64,000 nucleotides of DNA from Pseudomonas sp. 8AS (GCF_902506505.1 NZ_LR733406.1:2528826-2592825); one strand, 5' to 3'. Counted from the stretch's first letter, positions 50,621 through 60,000 are shown. The notes: generated from the sequence alone by a model not told the origin. Translations and numbers: made by a program.

Positions 50621-51874
50621 ATGAACAAGAGTGCTGCACCGCGTCTGAATGGTGTACTTCTACTTGAGCAAATCCGCGTCCTTGGTGAGATCGGCGCTGA
50701 CTCGGTCAACGGTGGCCGCACGCGTATCGCTCTGACCGACGCAGAGAAGGCCGGGCGCGACCAACTGGTGGCCTGGATGCATGAGCTCGATCTGGACGTA
50801 TGTATCGACCGCATCGGCAATATCTTCGGCACGCTGCGCTCGGCTTCCAATCAGGGCGATCAGGCGCCCTTGATGATGGGCTCGCATATCGACACGGTGA
50901 CCAATGCCGGCGCCCTGGATGGCTGTTATGGCGTGCTCGCCGGGCTCGCCGTGCTGCGGGCCTTTCGCGATGCCGGTATGTTGCCTGCGCGCTCCATAAC
51001 CGTTGGTGCCTTTACCAATGAAGAAGGTGTGCGCTATCAGCCGGACATGATGGGTTCGCTGGTGTATGCCGGTGGGCTTAGTGTTGAGGAGGCTCTTGCC
51101 ACCGTCGGCACCGATGGCACGCGTCTGGGTGAGGAGCTGAGGCGTATCGGCTTCGCGGGCGACCTTCAACCGGGTGCCGTGATTCCCCACGAATACCTGG
51201 AGCTACATATCGAGCAGGGGCCGATCCTTGAGGCGGAAGACACCCTGATCGGCGTGGTCGAAAACCTGCAGGGCATTTCCTGGCAACAGGTGGTGGTGCA
51301 GGGTAACGCCAACCATGCGGGCACTACCCCGACCCGTTTGCGTCATGACGCCGGTTACGTCGCCGGCGCGGTGGTCGCCGAGTTGCGCGCCATCGCCCGC
51401 GAATCCGGCGGCACCACGTTGGCCACTGCCGGCTGCATGAGCTTCGAGCCTAATTTGATCAACGTGATCGCGCGTCGGGCCACTTTCACCGTGGATCTGC
51501 GCGACCCCGACGAGGCGCGGCTGGTGGCGGCGGAACAGCGCCTAAGCCAGTTCCTCGCGACTATCGCCAAGGAGGAGGGGGTGCAGATCGGCACCGAGCT
51601 TTTGGTGCGGTTCCAGCCGGTGACCTTCGATGTCGGGCTGGCCGAAGAGATCGAGGCTTCGGCCAAACGCTTCGGTTTCAGTCACAGACGTATGACCTCC
51701 GGTGCTGGGCACGACGCGCAGATGATCGCGCGCATCGCTCCGGCGGCCATGATCTTCGTGCCCAGCCGCGGCGGTATCAGCCACAACCCTCGTGAACATA
51801 CGGACGAGGAGCAACTGCTCAAGGGTGCCGAGGTGCTGCTGGACGTAGTCCTGCAACGTCTGAACCGCACCTGA
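50621..51874 (+). CDS. M20-family amidohydrolase (N-carbamoyl-amino-acid hydrolase type)
   Basis: A 417-residue zinc-dependent hydrolase of the HyuC/AmaB/beta-ureidopropionase/allantoate amidohydrolase group. Metal ligands fit MGSHIDTV with His and Asp (near 92), TNEEG (the Glu-Glu pair), LHIEQGP, and SGAGHDAQ near the C-terminus. NANHAGTTPT marks the dimerisation lobe. ATG 50621 follows GGAGAGTCC; the earlier in-frame start is unlikely. Such enzymes remove N-carbamoyl or N-acyl groups from amino acids. It is followed by 2,3-diaminopropionate ammonia-lyase, so a ureido or acyl derivative of that amino acid is a plausible substrate. E. coli ygeX-ygeY is a comparable pairing. Confidence 0.87.
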   Translation: MNKSAAPRLNGVLLLEQIRVLGEIGADSVNGGRTRIALTDAEKAGRDQLVAWMHELDLDVCIDRIGNIFGTLRSASNQGDQAPLMMGSHIDTVTNAGALDGCYGVLAGLAVLRAFRDAGMLPARSITVGAFTNEEGVRYQPDMMGSLVYAGGLSVEEALATVGTDGTRLGEELRRIGFAGDLQPGAVIPHEYLELHIEQGPILEAEDTLIGVVENLQGISWQQVVVQGNANHAGTTPTRLRHDAGYVAGAVVAELRAIARESGGTTLATAGCMSFEPNLINVIARRATFTVDLRDPDEARLVAAEQRLSQFLATIAKEEGVQIGTELLVRFQPVTFDVGLAEEIEASAKRFGFSHRRMTSGAGHDAQMIARIAPAAMIFVPSRGGISHNPREHTDEEQLLKGAEVLLDVVLQRLNRT

Positions 51875-51951
51875 GCCCATACGCCAGTACCCGAAACCGC
51901 CCGCAATCGCTGGCGGTACGGGACAAGTCTTGCCTGTCGATGGAGTCCCCC

Positions 51952-53160
51952 ATGCTGATCGTCAATCCCAATGCAACCCAGGAAAGCTACCCTAAAGCGC
52001 TGCAGAACATCATGAGTATCCGCAAGGCCAACGAAAGCCGCGCCTGGCTGGCCGACTGGTCGCGGCTCAACAGCGGCGGCACGCCGCTCTACTCGTTACC
52101 CGATATGGCCGCCGAGCTGGGCGTGGCCGACATCCTGGTCAAGGACGAGTCGGAACGCTCGGTATTGGGCAGCTTCAAGGCTCTAGGTGCGCCAATTGCC
52201 CTGGTGCGCCTGATTCTGCGCCAGTTCCCCGAGCAGCGCTACGAGGCCCGGGGCCTGCTGGCGGGTGAGTACCGCGACGCGCTGGCCGACTTCACCGTGA
52301 TCAGCGCTACCGACGGCAACCACGGTCGCGCCCTGGCCGCCGCCGCGCAGAGCGTCGGTTGCCGGTGCGTGATTGTGCTGCATGCGAATGTCAGCATCGA
52401 ACGTGAGGAGGCGATTGCCACCTACGGCGCTGAGATCGTGCGCATCAGCGGCAACTACGATGAGTCGGTGGAAGAGGCGGCCGCGCTTGCCGTTAAGAAC
52501 GACTGGCTGGTGGTTTCCGACACTTCTTACGACGGTTACGAGGAAATTCCTCGTGACGTGATGCAGGGCTACGGCACCATCTCGGCCGAGATCGTCGAGG
52601 TGTTGTCCCAACGCATTACTCATGTGTTCCTGCAGGGTGGCGTCGGCGGCATGGCGGCAGGTATCGCAAGCTACCTTTGGGAGCTATATGGCGCCGAACG
52701 GCCGACCTTCGTCGTGGTCGAACCGGTGCAGGCCGACTGCTTGTACCAGAGTGCCATAGCAGGCCAGGCAGCCAAGGCCACCGGCTCCGTGGATTCGGTG
52801 ATGGCGGGCTTGGCCTGTGGTGAAACCTCGCCGCTGGCATGGAAGTTCCTGCAGCCCTGCGTCGATTTTTTTATGACCATCGAGGATGAACAGGCGGTCA
52901 GCGCCATGCGCCGCATCGCCGTCGGCAGCGCCAGCGATATTCCGGTTGTATCTGGTGAGTCGGGCGTGGCCGGGCTCGCGGGGCTGATCGGCCTGGACAA
53001 CGATCCACAGCTGGCAGAGCAGGTAGGGTTGAATAGCGGATCTCGCATCCTGGTTATCAACACCGAAGGTGCTACTGCGCCGGGCGTCTATCGCGCGCTG
53101 GTGGGCGAGTCGGCCCAGTCGGTGCTGGCGCGGCAACTGGTGTGGCTGCAGGGGCGTTGA
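51952..53160 (+). CDS. dpaL: Diaminopropionate ammonia-lyase
   Basis: A 402-residue fold-type II PLP enzyme that converts 2,3-diaminopropionate to pyruvate and two ammonia. The PLP lysine is Lys76 in VLGSFKALGAP. TDGNHGRALAAAA is the phosphate/substrate loop, GGVGGMAAG the glycine-rich PLP phosphate site, and SGESGVAGLAGL the C-terminal motif. All are diagnostic of the YgeX/DpaL family at nearly the same numbering. ATG 51952 has GGAG in the right place; ATG 51940 is in frame but lacks one. It ends in a stem-loop shared with the converging SDR gene. Confidence 0.93.
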   Translation: MLIVNPNATQESYPKALQNIMSIRKANESRAWLADWSRLNSGGTPLYSLPDMAAELGVADILVKDESERSVLGSFKALGAPIALVRLILRQFPEQRYEARGLLAGEYRDALADFTVISATDGNHGRALAAAAQSVGCRCVIVLHANVSIEREEAIATYGAEIVRISGNYDESVEEAAALAVKNDWLVVSDTSYDGYEEIPRDVMQGYGTISAEIVEVLSQRITHVFLQGGVGGMAAGIASYLWELYGAERPTFVVVEPVQADCLYQSAIAGQAAKATGSVDSVMAGLACGETSPLAWKFLQPCVDFFMTIEDEQAVSAMRRIAVGSASDIPVVSGESGVAGLAGLIGLDNDPQLAEQVGLNSGSRILVINTEGATAPGVYRALVGESAQSVLARQLVWLQGR

Positions 53161-53168
53161 GCCTGAAC

Positions 53169-53197
53169 CATGGCGCAGCGAGTTTAGCTGCGCCATG
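53169..53197. terminator. Bidirectional stem-loop between dpaL and the SDR gene
   Basis: An 11-bp perfect stem CATGGCGCAGC / GCTGCGCCATG with a seven-base loop lies between two converging genes. There is no long T run, so it may act with Rho or as a 3' end stabiliser. Confidence 0.6.
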
Positions 53198-53250
53198 TTC
53201 GAAATTGCCTCTGTCGATACTGGTGCGCCGCGATGCGCTGCAGGCGGATA

Positions 53251-53955
53251 TCAGACGGCGCGGGTCAGGCCGCCATCCACGCGGAGATTTTGCCCTGTGA
53301 TATAGCCAGCTCCGGCAGAAGCCAAAAAACTTATGGTAGCGGCGATTTCCTCGCTGCTTCCATAGCGCTTCATAGGCACGCTTTCTCTTCGCACCTCAGT
53401 TTCGGGCAGGCTGTCGATCCAGCCTGGCAGCACGTTGTTCATGCGCACATTGTCTGCTGCATAGGTGTCGGCAAAAATCTTGGTGAACGAGGCCAGGCCA
53501 GCGCGGAAAACTGCCGAGGTCGGGAACATCTCGCTCGGCTCGAACGCCCAGGCGGTTGAGATGTTGATAATCACGCCGTTTTTCTGCTGCTGCATGATGG
53601 GCGCAACCAGCCGGGTGGGGCGAATAACGTTCATCAGGTAGGTGTCCATGCCGCGTATCCAGTCCTCATCAGATATCTCAAGGATCGGCCCGCGCGGGCC
53701 ATGGCCAGCGCTATTGACCAGCACATCGATGCGCCCCCATTGCTCGACTACTTGATCGACCAGATGCTTGAGGTCCTCGTTGGATTGGTTCGAGCCTGTC
53801 ACGCCGATGCCACCCAGCTCTTTGGCAAGTGCTTCGCCCTTGCCCGATGACGACAGAATCGCCACGCGACAGCCGTCCTCTGCAAGTTTGCGGGCGGCGG
53901 CAGCACCCATTCCACTGCCACCGGCAGTGATAATGGCGACTTTGTCTGCTGGCAT
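53251..53955 (-). CDS. SDR-family protein lacking the usual Tyr-x3-Lys
   Basis: A 234-residue short-chain dehydrogenase/reductase fold. The nucleotide-binding loop TAGGSGMGAAAARKLAE (10-26) and the NSAG motif (81-84) are intact, as is NISTAW with Ser133. At the place of YxxxK the chain reads S147-AVF-R151 (TSAVFRAGL), so both the catalytic Tyr and Lys are replaced. The C-terminal GYITGQNLRVDGG is typical. The start is the ATG at 53955 with AGGAG upstream; the frame extends upstream without a site. It is the last gene of the bauA-bauC-symporter strand. It may bind NAD(P) without standard catalysis or use another acid/base. Confidence 0.85.
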   Translation of the reverse strand: MPADKVAIITAGGSGMGAAAARKLAEDGCRVAILSSSGKGEALAKELGGIGVTGSNQSNEDLKHLVDQVVEQWGRIDVLVNSAGHGPRGPILEISDEDWIRGMDTYLMNVIRPTRLVAPIMQQQKNGVIINISTAWAFEPSEMFPTSAVFRAGLASFTKIFADTYAADNVRMNNVLPGWIDSLPETEVRRESVPMKRYGSSEEIAATISFLASAGAGYITGQNLRVDGGLTRAV

Positions 53956-54094
53956 TTGGAGTTCTCCTGATCTGAAGGGTTGTCCGAGTGGTATGGCGGT
54001 AACGGGTATGGAGCGCATAGCCGTTACCAATAGGGCAGCGGGTTACCGTCCTTTGTTTGCAGTAATTTTCATCTGTTGCCCATTGCGCGTGCGC

Positions 54095-55558
54095 TCAGCA
54101 GCGCTGCAGGGGGGCGCTGTCATTGCTCTGGTACTCATGCTCCCAGAAGTCTGCGCCTTTCAGGCCAATGCTGTTGGGGGTGAAGGTCGGGTTCTTGCCG
54201 GCTTTTTTCTGTTGCTCATAATCCTTCAGGGCTTTGAGTGCCGGACGGGTCAGGAAGAAGATGACCGTCAGGTTGACCCAGGCCATCAAGCCCATGCCAA
54301 GGTCACCGAGGGCCCATACCGCTGCGGCTGTCTTGATGCTGCCATGGACGATGGCAAGCAGCAGGAACAGCTTTAATGCACTGCTGGCCAGCAGATAGGT
54401 CGTGCGTGAGTTGCCCACCAGAAACGCCAGGCAGGTTTCGGCTTTGTAGTAGTAGGAGAGCAGCGTGGTGAAACAGAAGAAAAACAAGGCGGCGGCCAGG
54501 AAGATCTCGCCAAGTCCCGGCAGTGCAGACTCAATCGCCATCTGCGTGTAAAGCGAGGGCTGCGTGCCAATGTTTTCGATGATCGGTGCCATGCCGACCG
54601 GCTTCACGTCATACATGCCGGTCACCAGGATCATCAAGGCTGTGGCCGTGCAGATCAGCAGGGTGTCGATGTAGACCGAGAATGCCTGCACCAGGCCTTG
54701 TTTTACGGGGTGGGAGACCTCGGCCGCACCGGACTCGAACGTTTCGCTGCCGATACCCGCACCATTGGAGTAGACGCCGCGCTGTACCCCCATCGCAATG
54801 GCTGAGCCAATCAGGCCGCCGAATGTGGCGTCCAGGCCGAAGGCGCTGCTGAAGATAAGTGAGAAAGCTTCCGGCACCTGACCAAGGTTGAAAACCAGGA
54901 TAAAGACGCAGGCCAGGATATAGCCGATGGCCATAAACGGAACCATGATCTCGGCGGCTTTGGCGATTCGCTTGGTGCCGCCAAGTATGATCAGCGCGAG
55001 CAGGCAGGCGATAGCAATGCCCGTAACAGAAGGTTCGATACCGAAGGCTTTCTCCACTGACAGCGCGACAGTGTTGGCCTGCACGCCAGGCCACAGACAA
55101 CTCATGACGACAAGAGTCAGGGCGGCGGAAATTATCGCCAGCCACTTCATCTTCAAGCCTTTGGCAATGTAGTACGGCGTACCGCCACGGTATTGGCCGT
55201 TGACTTTGGTTTTGTAGGTCTGGGTCAGGGTGATTTCAATAAATGAAGTTGCACTGCCGAGGAACGCGGCTACCCACATCCAGAACACTGCGCCAGGGCC
55301 GCCCAGTGCGATAGCGGTGGCCACCCCCGCTACATTGCCGGTGCCGACACGGCTACCTAGGGACATGGAGAATGCCGCAAATGAGCTGACACCGGCCCGG
55401 GAGTCGCCACCTTGGAAAGCCAGTTTCACCATGTCCTTGAACAACCGGACTTGTACAAAGCGCGTCACCGCGGAGTAAAGCAAGCCAAGCCCGAGGAAGG
55501 AATAAACCAGCGCGGAACTCCAGACATAGCCATTAAGCCTGCCTACCACTTCTTCCAT
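54095..55558 (-). CDS. Sodium:alanine/glycine symporter (AGCS family)
   Basis: A 487-residue inner-membrane carrier with about ten to eleven hydrophobic segments. It shows the AGCS signature SRVGTGNVAGVATAIALGGP (69-88) and WVAAFLGSATSFIEITL. It takes up a small amino acid with sodium. The neighbours bauC and bauA upstream and dpaL nearby suggest alanine, beta-alanine or diaminopropionate rather than plain L-alanine; the sequence alone does not decide. AGAGG lies about 12 bases before the start. It is 375 bases downstream of bauC behind a stable stem-loop, so it may have its own promoter. Confidence 0.9.
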   Translation of the reverse strand: MEEVVGRLNGYVWSSALVYSFLGLGLLYSAVTRFVQVRLFKDMVKLAFQGGDSRAGVSSFAAFSMSLGSRVGTGNVAGVATAIALGGPGAVFWMWVAAFLGSATSFIEITLTQTYKTKVNGQYRGGTPYYIAKGLKMKWLAIISAALTLVVMSCLWPGVQANTVALSVEKAFGIEPSVTGIAIACLLALIILGGTKRIAKAAEIMVPFMAIGYILACVFILVFNLGQVPEAFSLIFSSAFGLDATFGGLIGSAIAMGVQRGVYSNGAGIGSETFESGAAEVSHPVKQGLVQAFSVYIDTLLICTATALMILVTGMYDVKPVGMAPIIENIGTQPSLYTQMAIESALPGLGEIFLAAALFFFCFTTLLSYYYKAETCLAFLVGNSRTTYLLASSALKLFLLLAIVHGSIKTAAAVWALGDLGMGLMAWVNLTVIFFLTRPALKALKDYEQQKKAGKNPTFTPNSIGLKGADFWEHEYQSNDSAPLQRC

Positions 55559-55821
55559 TTCATACGCCTCTTATATTTGTTTTTTCGTTTTGCTCGACAG
55601 GACCATACAAGGAACAGGCGGCTGTCATCTCAACTACCAGCCAATGATGGGGTCCACGTCGTGGTGTCCTGGTGGCCGTTTCTTTCAGGGTAGCGGAGGC
55701 CAACGTAGCGTTATCGCGTTCGGTCGTTGCAGAAATAACCATCAGATCAACGGCTCTGCCACCGATTGAACGGTCTTTGCTTCGTAATCGTATCGGGGCG
55801 GTCTGTCTTCACTTTAAGAAG

Positions 55822-55849
55822 CCACAGGGCCACCGAAGTGGCCCTGTGG
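55822..55849 (-). terminator. UUCG-capped stem-loop after bauC
   Basis: On the minus strand a 12-bp perfect stem CCACAGGGCCAC / GTGGCCCTGTGG is capped by a UUCG tetraloop closed by C-G, among the most stable RNA hairpins. No U tract follows, so it may protect the bauC mRNA end or act as a weak terminator. The rest of 55559-55933 shows no gene; it would contain any promoter of the symporter. Confidence 0.6.
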
Positions 55850-55933
55850 GTGCGAGCGGCAACGAAACTAAAAAGCCCGACACAATTTGTCTCGCTGATG
55901 CTCGTACTCGTTACTCAGATTTGCGGCTGAGGC

Positions 55934-57430
55934 TTAGCCATTGCTGGGGAAGGCGAACTGCGCGGCTTCATGAGAAGCACGCTTGGGCCAGCGCTGGGTG
56001 ATGGCTTTTTTGCGGGTGTAGAAGCGCACACCGTCTGGGCCGTAGGCGTGCAGGTCGCCGAACAGCGAGCGCTTCCAGCCGCCGAAGCTGTGGTAGGCCA
56101 CCGGCACCGGCAGCGGTACGTTGACGCCGACCATGCCGACTTCGATCTCGTCGCAGAACAGGCGCGCCGCTTCACCGTCGCGGGTGAAGATGCAGGTGCC
56201 GTTGCCGTACTCGTGGTCGTTGATCAGTTGCATGGCTTCTTCCAGGCTGCCGACGCGGACGATGCACAGCACTGGGCCGAAGATTTCGTCGGTGTAGATG
56301 GTCATCTCCGGGGTCACCTTGTCGAACAGGGTGCCGCCGACGAAGTAGCCATTCTCATGGCCTGCTACGACCAGGTCACGTCCGTCGACCACCAGGCTGG
56401 CGCCTTGGGCGACACCGGCATCGATATAGCCTTTGACCTTGTCACGCGCAGCCGCGGTAACCAGTGGGCCCATGTCCAGACCACAATTGGTGCCGGCGCC
56501 GATTTTCAGCGCCTTGATTTGCGGCACGATTTTCTCGACCAGCGCATCGGCGATCTGATCACCCACGCACACGGCTACCGAGATGGCCATGCAGCGCTCG
56601 CCGCAGGAGCCGTAGGCTGCGCCCATCAGTGCGCTGACGGCGTTGTCCAAGTCGGCGTCGGGCATCAGCACCGCGTGGTTCTTTGCGCCGCCCAGGGCCT
56701 GTACGCGCTTACCGCGCTTGGTGCCTTCGCTGTAGATGTACTCGGCAATCGGCGTGGAGCCGACAAAGCTCAGGGCTTTGACTTCCGGCGCTTCGATCAG
56801 CGCATCCACCGCGACTTTGTCACCGTGCACCACGTTCAGCACGCCCTTAGGCAGACCAGCTTCTTGCAGCAGTTGGGCGATATAAAGAGTAGAGCTTGGG
56901 TCACGCTCGGACGGCTTCAAAATGAAGCAGTTGCCGCAGACGATTGCCAGCGGATACATCCACAGCGGCACCATGGCTGGGAAGTTAAATGGAGTAATAC
57001 CGGCAACCACGCCGATAGGTTGCATGTCGCTCCACGCGTCGATACTCGGACCGGCATTACGACTGTATTCGCCCTTGAGGATTTCCGGGGCGGCACAGGC
57101 GAACTCGACGTTTTCGATACCGCGCTTGAGTTCACCGGCGGCGTCTTCCAGTGTCTTGCCGTGTTCTTCGCTGATCAGCTTGGCGATGGTCGCTTCGTGC
57201 TGCTCCAGTAGTTGCTTGAAGCGAAACATTACCTGGGCGCGCTTGGCCGGCGGGGTGTTGCGCCAGGTCGGGAAGGCGCTCTTGGCGGAGTCGATGGCCA
57301 GCTGCATGGTTGCGCGGTCAGCTAGGGCGACTTTCTTGGTGATGGCGCCGGTGGACGGGTTGAATACATCGGCGCTGCGGCCAGTGCCGGGAGTCAGTTC
57401 GCCATGGATCAGGTGGTTAACGATGGTCAT
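55934..57430 (-). CDS. bauC: Malonate-semialdehyde / methylmalonate-semialdehyde dehydrogenase (CoA-acylating)
   Basis: A 498-residue aldehyde dehydrogenase of the MmsA group, which forms acetyl-CoA from malonate semialdehyde, or propionyl-CoA from the methyl form, with release of CO2. NAD site: ITPFNFPAMVPLWM and LSFVGSTPIAEYIY. The catalytic Cys is in YGSCGERCMA (near 285). The C-terminal GVNVPLPVPVAYHSFGGWK is a MmsA-type motif. It follows bauA by 111 bases on the same strand. With beta-alanine transaminase as first gene, malonate semialdehyde is the expected substrate, as for BauC of P. aeruginosa. mmsA for valine breakdown is the alternative, but no mmsB is adjacent. Confidence 0.88.
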   Translation of the reverse strand: MTIVNHLIHGELTPGTGRSADVFNPSTGAITKKVALADRATMQLAIDSAKSAFPTWRNTPPAKRAQVMFRFKQLLEQHEATIAKLISEEHGKTLEDAAGELKRGIENVEFACAAPEILKGEYSRNAGPSIDAWSDMQPIGVVAGITPFNFPAMVPLWMYPLAIVCGNCFILKPSERDPSSTLYIAQLLQEAGLPKGVLNVVHGDKVAVDALIEAPEVKALSFVGSTPIAEYIYSEGTKRGKRVQALGGAKNHAVLMPDADLDNAVSALMGAAYGSCGERCMAISVAVCVGDQIADALVEKIVPQIKALKIGAGTNCGLDMGPLVTAAARDKVKGYIDAGVAQGASLVVDGRDLVVAGHENGYFVGGTLFDKVTPEMTIYTDEIFGPVLCIVRVGSLEEAMQLINDHEYGNGTCIFTRDGEAARLFCDEIEVGMVGVNVPLPVPVAYHSFGGWKRSLFGDLHAYGPDGVRFYTRKKAITQRWPKRASHEAAQFAFPSNG

Positions 57431-57510
57431 GGAGTGTTCCTCGTTGGTCGTTCGTTGGGTGAACGAGCTTGGGCTGGTTCACAAGGTTTCGTATCCGCTT
57501 AAGAGGCTCT

Positions 57511-57532
57511 CCTCTCCCGGGAACAGGAGAGG
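57511..57532. repeat. Hairpin between bauA and bauC
   Basis: CCTCTCC / GGAGAGG forms a perfect 7-bp stem with an eight-base loop, similar to the CTCTCC-type hairpins at 3148-3232. It may be a dispersed extragenic element that modulates the relative expression of bauA and bauC. Confidence 0.45.
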
Positions 57533-57541
57533 GCGCGCGCA

Positions 57542-58888
57542 TCAATCCAGGCTGTTCAGTACATCGCCGACGGCGTTGAACAGGGTGTCCAGCTGCTCGG
57601 GTTGGGTGTTGAAGGTCGGCCCGAACTGCAGGGTGTCGCCACCGAAGCGCACGTAGAAACCGGCGTTCCACAGCTTGATGCCGGCCTCGAACGGGCGAAT
57701 CACGCCGTCGCCGTCACGCGGGGCGATCTGGATCGCGCCGGCCAGGCCGCAGTTGCGGATGTCGATAACATTCTTGCTGCCCTTGAGGCCATGCAGCTTC
57801 TCTTCGAATACCGGCGCCAGGGCGGCCGACTGCTCGATCAGGTGGTCGCGCTGCAGCAGCTCCAGGGTCGCCAGGCCGGCGGCGCAGGCTACCGGGTGGC
57901 CGGAGTAGGTGTAGCCGTGGCCGAACTCGACCAGGTGCTCGGGAATCGCCTGCTGCATGAAGGTGTTGTAGATCTCGCTGGAGGCGATCACCGCGCCCAG
58001 CGGGATGGCACCGTTGGTGACCTGCTTGGCGGTGTTCATGATGTCCGGCACCACGCCGAAGTACTCGGAGCCGGTCCACTTGCCCATGCGGCCGTAGGCG
58101 GTGATCACTTCGTCGAAGATCAGCAGGATGTTGTGCTGGGTGCAGATCTCGCGCAGGCGCTGCAGGTAGCCGGTGGGCGGCACGATGACGCCGGCGGAAC
58201 CGGACATCGGCTCGACGATCACCGCGGCGATGTTCGAGGCGTCGTGCAGTTCGATCAGCTTGAGCAGCTCGTTGGCCAGCTCCACGCCGCCGGTGGCGGC
58301 CATGCCTTTGGTGAAGGCCAGGTGCGACTGCAGGGTGTGCGGCAGGTGGTCGGCGTCCATCATCTGGCCGAACATCTTGCGGTTGCCACCGATGCCGCCG
58401 AGGCTGGTACCGGCGATGTTGACGCCGTGGTAGCCACGGGCACGGCCGATGAACTTGGTCTTGCTCGGCTGGCCTTTCAGGCGCCAGTAGGCACGGGCCA
58501 TCTTCACCGCAGTGTCGGCGCACTCGGAGCCAGAGTCGGTGTAGAACACGTGGTCGAGGCCGGCCGGGGTCAGCTCGGTGATCTTCTCGGCCAGCTGGTA
58601 GGACAGCGGGTGGCCGTACTGGAAGCCCGGGGCGTAGTCGAGGGTGCCGAGCTGCTTGGCCACGGCTTCCTGGATTTCCTTACGGTTGTGCCCGGCGCCA
58701 CAGGTCCACAGGCCGGACAGGCTGTCGAACACGCGGCGGCCCTTGTCGTCGATGAAGTAGTTGCCGTCGGCACCGACGATCAGGCGCGGGTCACGCTTGA
58801 AGTTGCGGTTGGCGGAAAACGGCATCCAGTGGGCATCCAGCTTCAGCTGGCTGGCCAGTGGGGAGGGAATCTGCAGGGCCTGATTCAT
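57542..58888 (-). CDS. bauA: Beta-alanine--pyruvate transaminase
   Basis: A 448-residue class III omega-aminotransferase. It transfers the amino group of beta-alanine to pyruvate, giving malonate semialdehyde and alanine. MNQALQ followed by LDAHWMPFSANRNFKRDPR matches BauA of P. aeruginosa as I recall it. The PLP lysine lies in NTAKQVTNGAIPLGA (near 288). GFQYGHPLSYQLAEKI, TDSGSECADTAVKMARAYWR and DEVITAYGRMG carry the PLP phosphate, ring and Asp contacts. ATG 58888 has AGGA ten bases upstream; the earlier ATG at 58897 is too close to it. It shares a 100-base divergent region with the LysR gene, the likely regulator. Confidence 0.94.
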   Translation of the reverse strand: MNQALQIPSPLASQLKLDAHWMPFSANRNFKRDPRLIVGADGNYFIDDKGRRVFDSLSGLWTCGAGHNRKEIQEAVAKQLGTLDYAPGFQYGHPLSYQLAEKITELTPAGLDHVFYTDSGSECADTAVKMARAYWRLKGQPSKTKFIGRARGYHGVNIAGTSLGGIGGNRKMFGQMMDADHLPHTLQSHLAFTKGMAATGGVELANELLKLIELHDASNIAAVIVEPMSGSAGVIVPPTGYLQRLREICTQHNILLIFDEVITAYGRMGKWTGSEYFGVVPDIMNTAKQVTNGAIPLGAVIASSEIYNTFMQQAIPEHLVEFGHGYTYSGHPVACAAGLATLELLQRDHLIEQSAALAPVFEEKLHGLKGSKNVIDIRNCGLAGAIQIAPRDGDGVIRPFEAGIKLWNAGFYVRFGGDTLQFGPTFNTQPEQLDTLFNAVGDVLNSLD

Positions 58889-58936
58889 GGTGCGCATCCT
58901 GAGAGTGGTTGGTGCAATCAGCTTGTATCGAATTAA

Positions 58937-58989
58937 TAGGTGAGTTAAATCTATATTTGTTGATGCTTATATTTTGGAAAACTCACCTA
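58937..58989. promoter_or_regulatory. 10-bp inverted repeat in the bauA / lysR divergent region
   Basis: TAGGTGAGTT (58937-58946) and its exact complement AACTCACCTA (58980-58989) are centred 43 bases apart, about four helical turns. The right arm ends on the first base of the LysR start codon. The stretch between is AT-rich. The arrangement fits a regulator bound at two sites controlling bauA and itself. Confidence 0.5.
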
Positions 58990-59900
58990 TGCCCAAGAAA
59001 TCCCCCTTGAGCCAAGTCAGCGATTTCGAGCTGCGCTTGCTCAGGCTTTTCAAAACGGTGGCCGAATGCGGCAGCTTTGCCGCGGCCGAAGGAGCACTGG
59101 GTATCAGTCGCTCGGCTATCAGCCTGCACATGAGCGATCTGGAAAAACGCTTGGGTATGCGCCTCTGCCAGCGTGGGCGTGCAGGGTTTGCGTTGACTGA
59201 CGAAGGGCGGGAGGTACTACGTGCTGGCGAGGCCGTGCTGGTAGCTATCGAAGGCTTTCGCAGTGAGGTCAATCAGATGCATCAGCAGCTGCGCGGCGAC
59301 CTCAATGTCGGCATCGTCAATAACCTGGTGACCCAGCCCAAGATGCGCATCACTCGGGCTCTCAAGGCCGTGCGTGCTCAGGGCCCTGGAGTCAAAATCA
59401 ACCTCAGCATGAGTACCCCCGGCGAGATTGAGCGCGGCCTTCTTGATGGGCGCTTACACGTGGGCGCTGTGCCGCTGATCACGCCGCTCTCGGGTCTTGA
59501 GTACAGCCTGCTCTACGAGGAGCGCTCGAACCTCTACTGCAGTCATGAGCACCCGCTCTTCCCGCGTGCGGCCGAGGTTAGCCATGAAGATCTGAGAAGT
59601 GCGGACGCTGTGGTGCCGAGTTACCGGATGGGCGCGGAGGCCATTGGTCTTCACCAGTCCCTCAATTTCGCCGCTACCGCCACCGACCGAGAGGGAATCG
59701 CCTTTCTCATCCTGACTGGCAGCTACATTGGCTTTCTGCCGGACCACTACGCAGCGTCTTGGGTGGAGAAAGGGCTGATGGCCCCTTTGAACCCAGATCG
59801 TCTGTTCTTTGATTCCAAGTTGGCTGTCGCAGTCCGCAAGGGGCGCCGTCAAAACATCATTCTAGAGCGCTTTCTTGCGGCGCTTGAACTCACCCGCTAA
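58989..59900 (+). CDS. LysR-family transcriptional regulator
   Basis: A 303-residue LysR-type protein. The helix-turn-helix spans about 15-70 (ELRLLRLFKTVAECGSFAAA, then LGISRSAISLHMSDLEKRLG). The effector domain begins near 95 with LRGDLNVGIVNNLVTQPK. It lies head to head with bauA and just upstream of the amino-acid ABC transporter, and probably controls one or both in response to a substrate or intermediate. ATG 58989 gives MPKKSPLSQV; a TTG 15 bases earlier is in frame but has no ribosome site. The known beta-alanine regulator BauR of P. aeruginosa is also LysR type; whether this is the same protein I cannot tell. Confidence 0.9.
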   Translation: MPKKSPLSQVSDFELRLLRLFKTVAECGSFAAAEGALGISRSAISLHMSDLEKRLGMRLCQRGRAGFALTDEGREVLRAGEAVLVAIEGFRSEVNQMHQQLRGDLNVGIVNNLVTQPKMRITRALKAVRAQGPGVKINLSMSTPGEIERGLLDGRLHVGAVPLITPLSGLEYSLLYEERSNLYCSHEHPLFPRAAEVSHEDLRSADAVVPSYRMGAEAIGLHQSLNFAATATDREGIAFLILTGSYIGFLPDHYAASWVEKGLMAPLNPDRLFFDSKLAVAVRKGRRQNIILERFLAALELTR

Positions 59901-60000
59901 ACCCTGCCCACCCCTAAATCCCCCTCATTCTGCAAGTTGAGCTGATTCCATTTCGGCTCGACTTGTTGGTCATTAATTTGAAAAAAAACTATGCGCCGTG

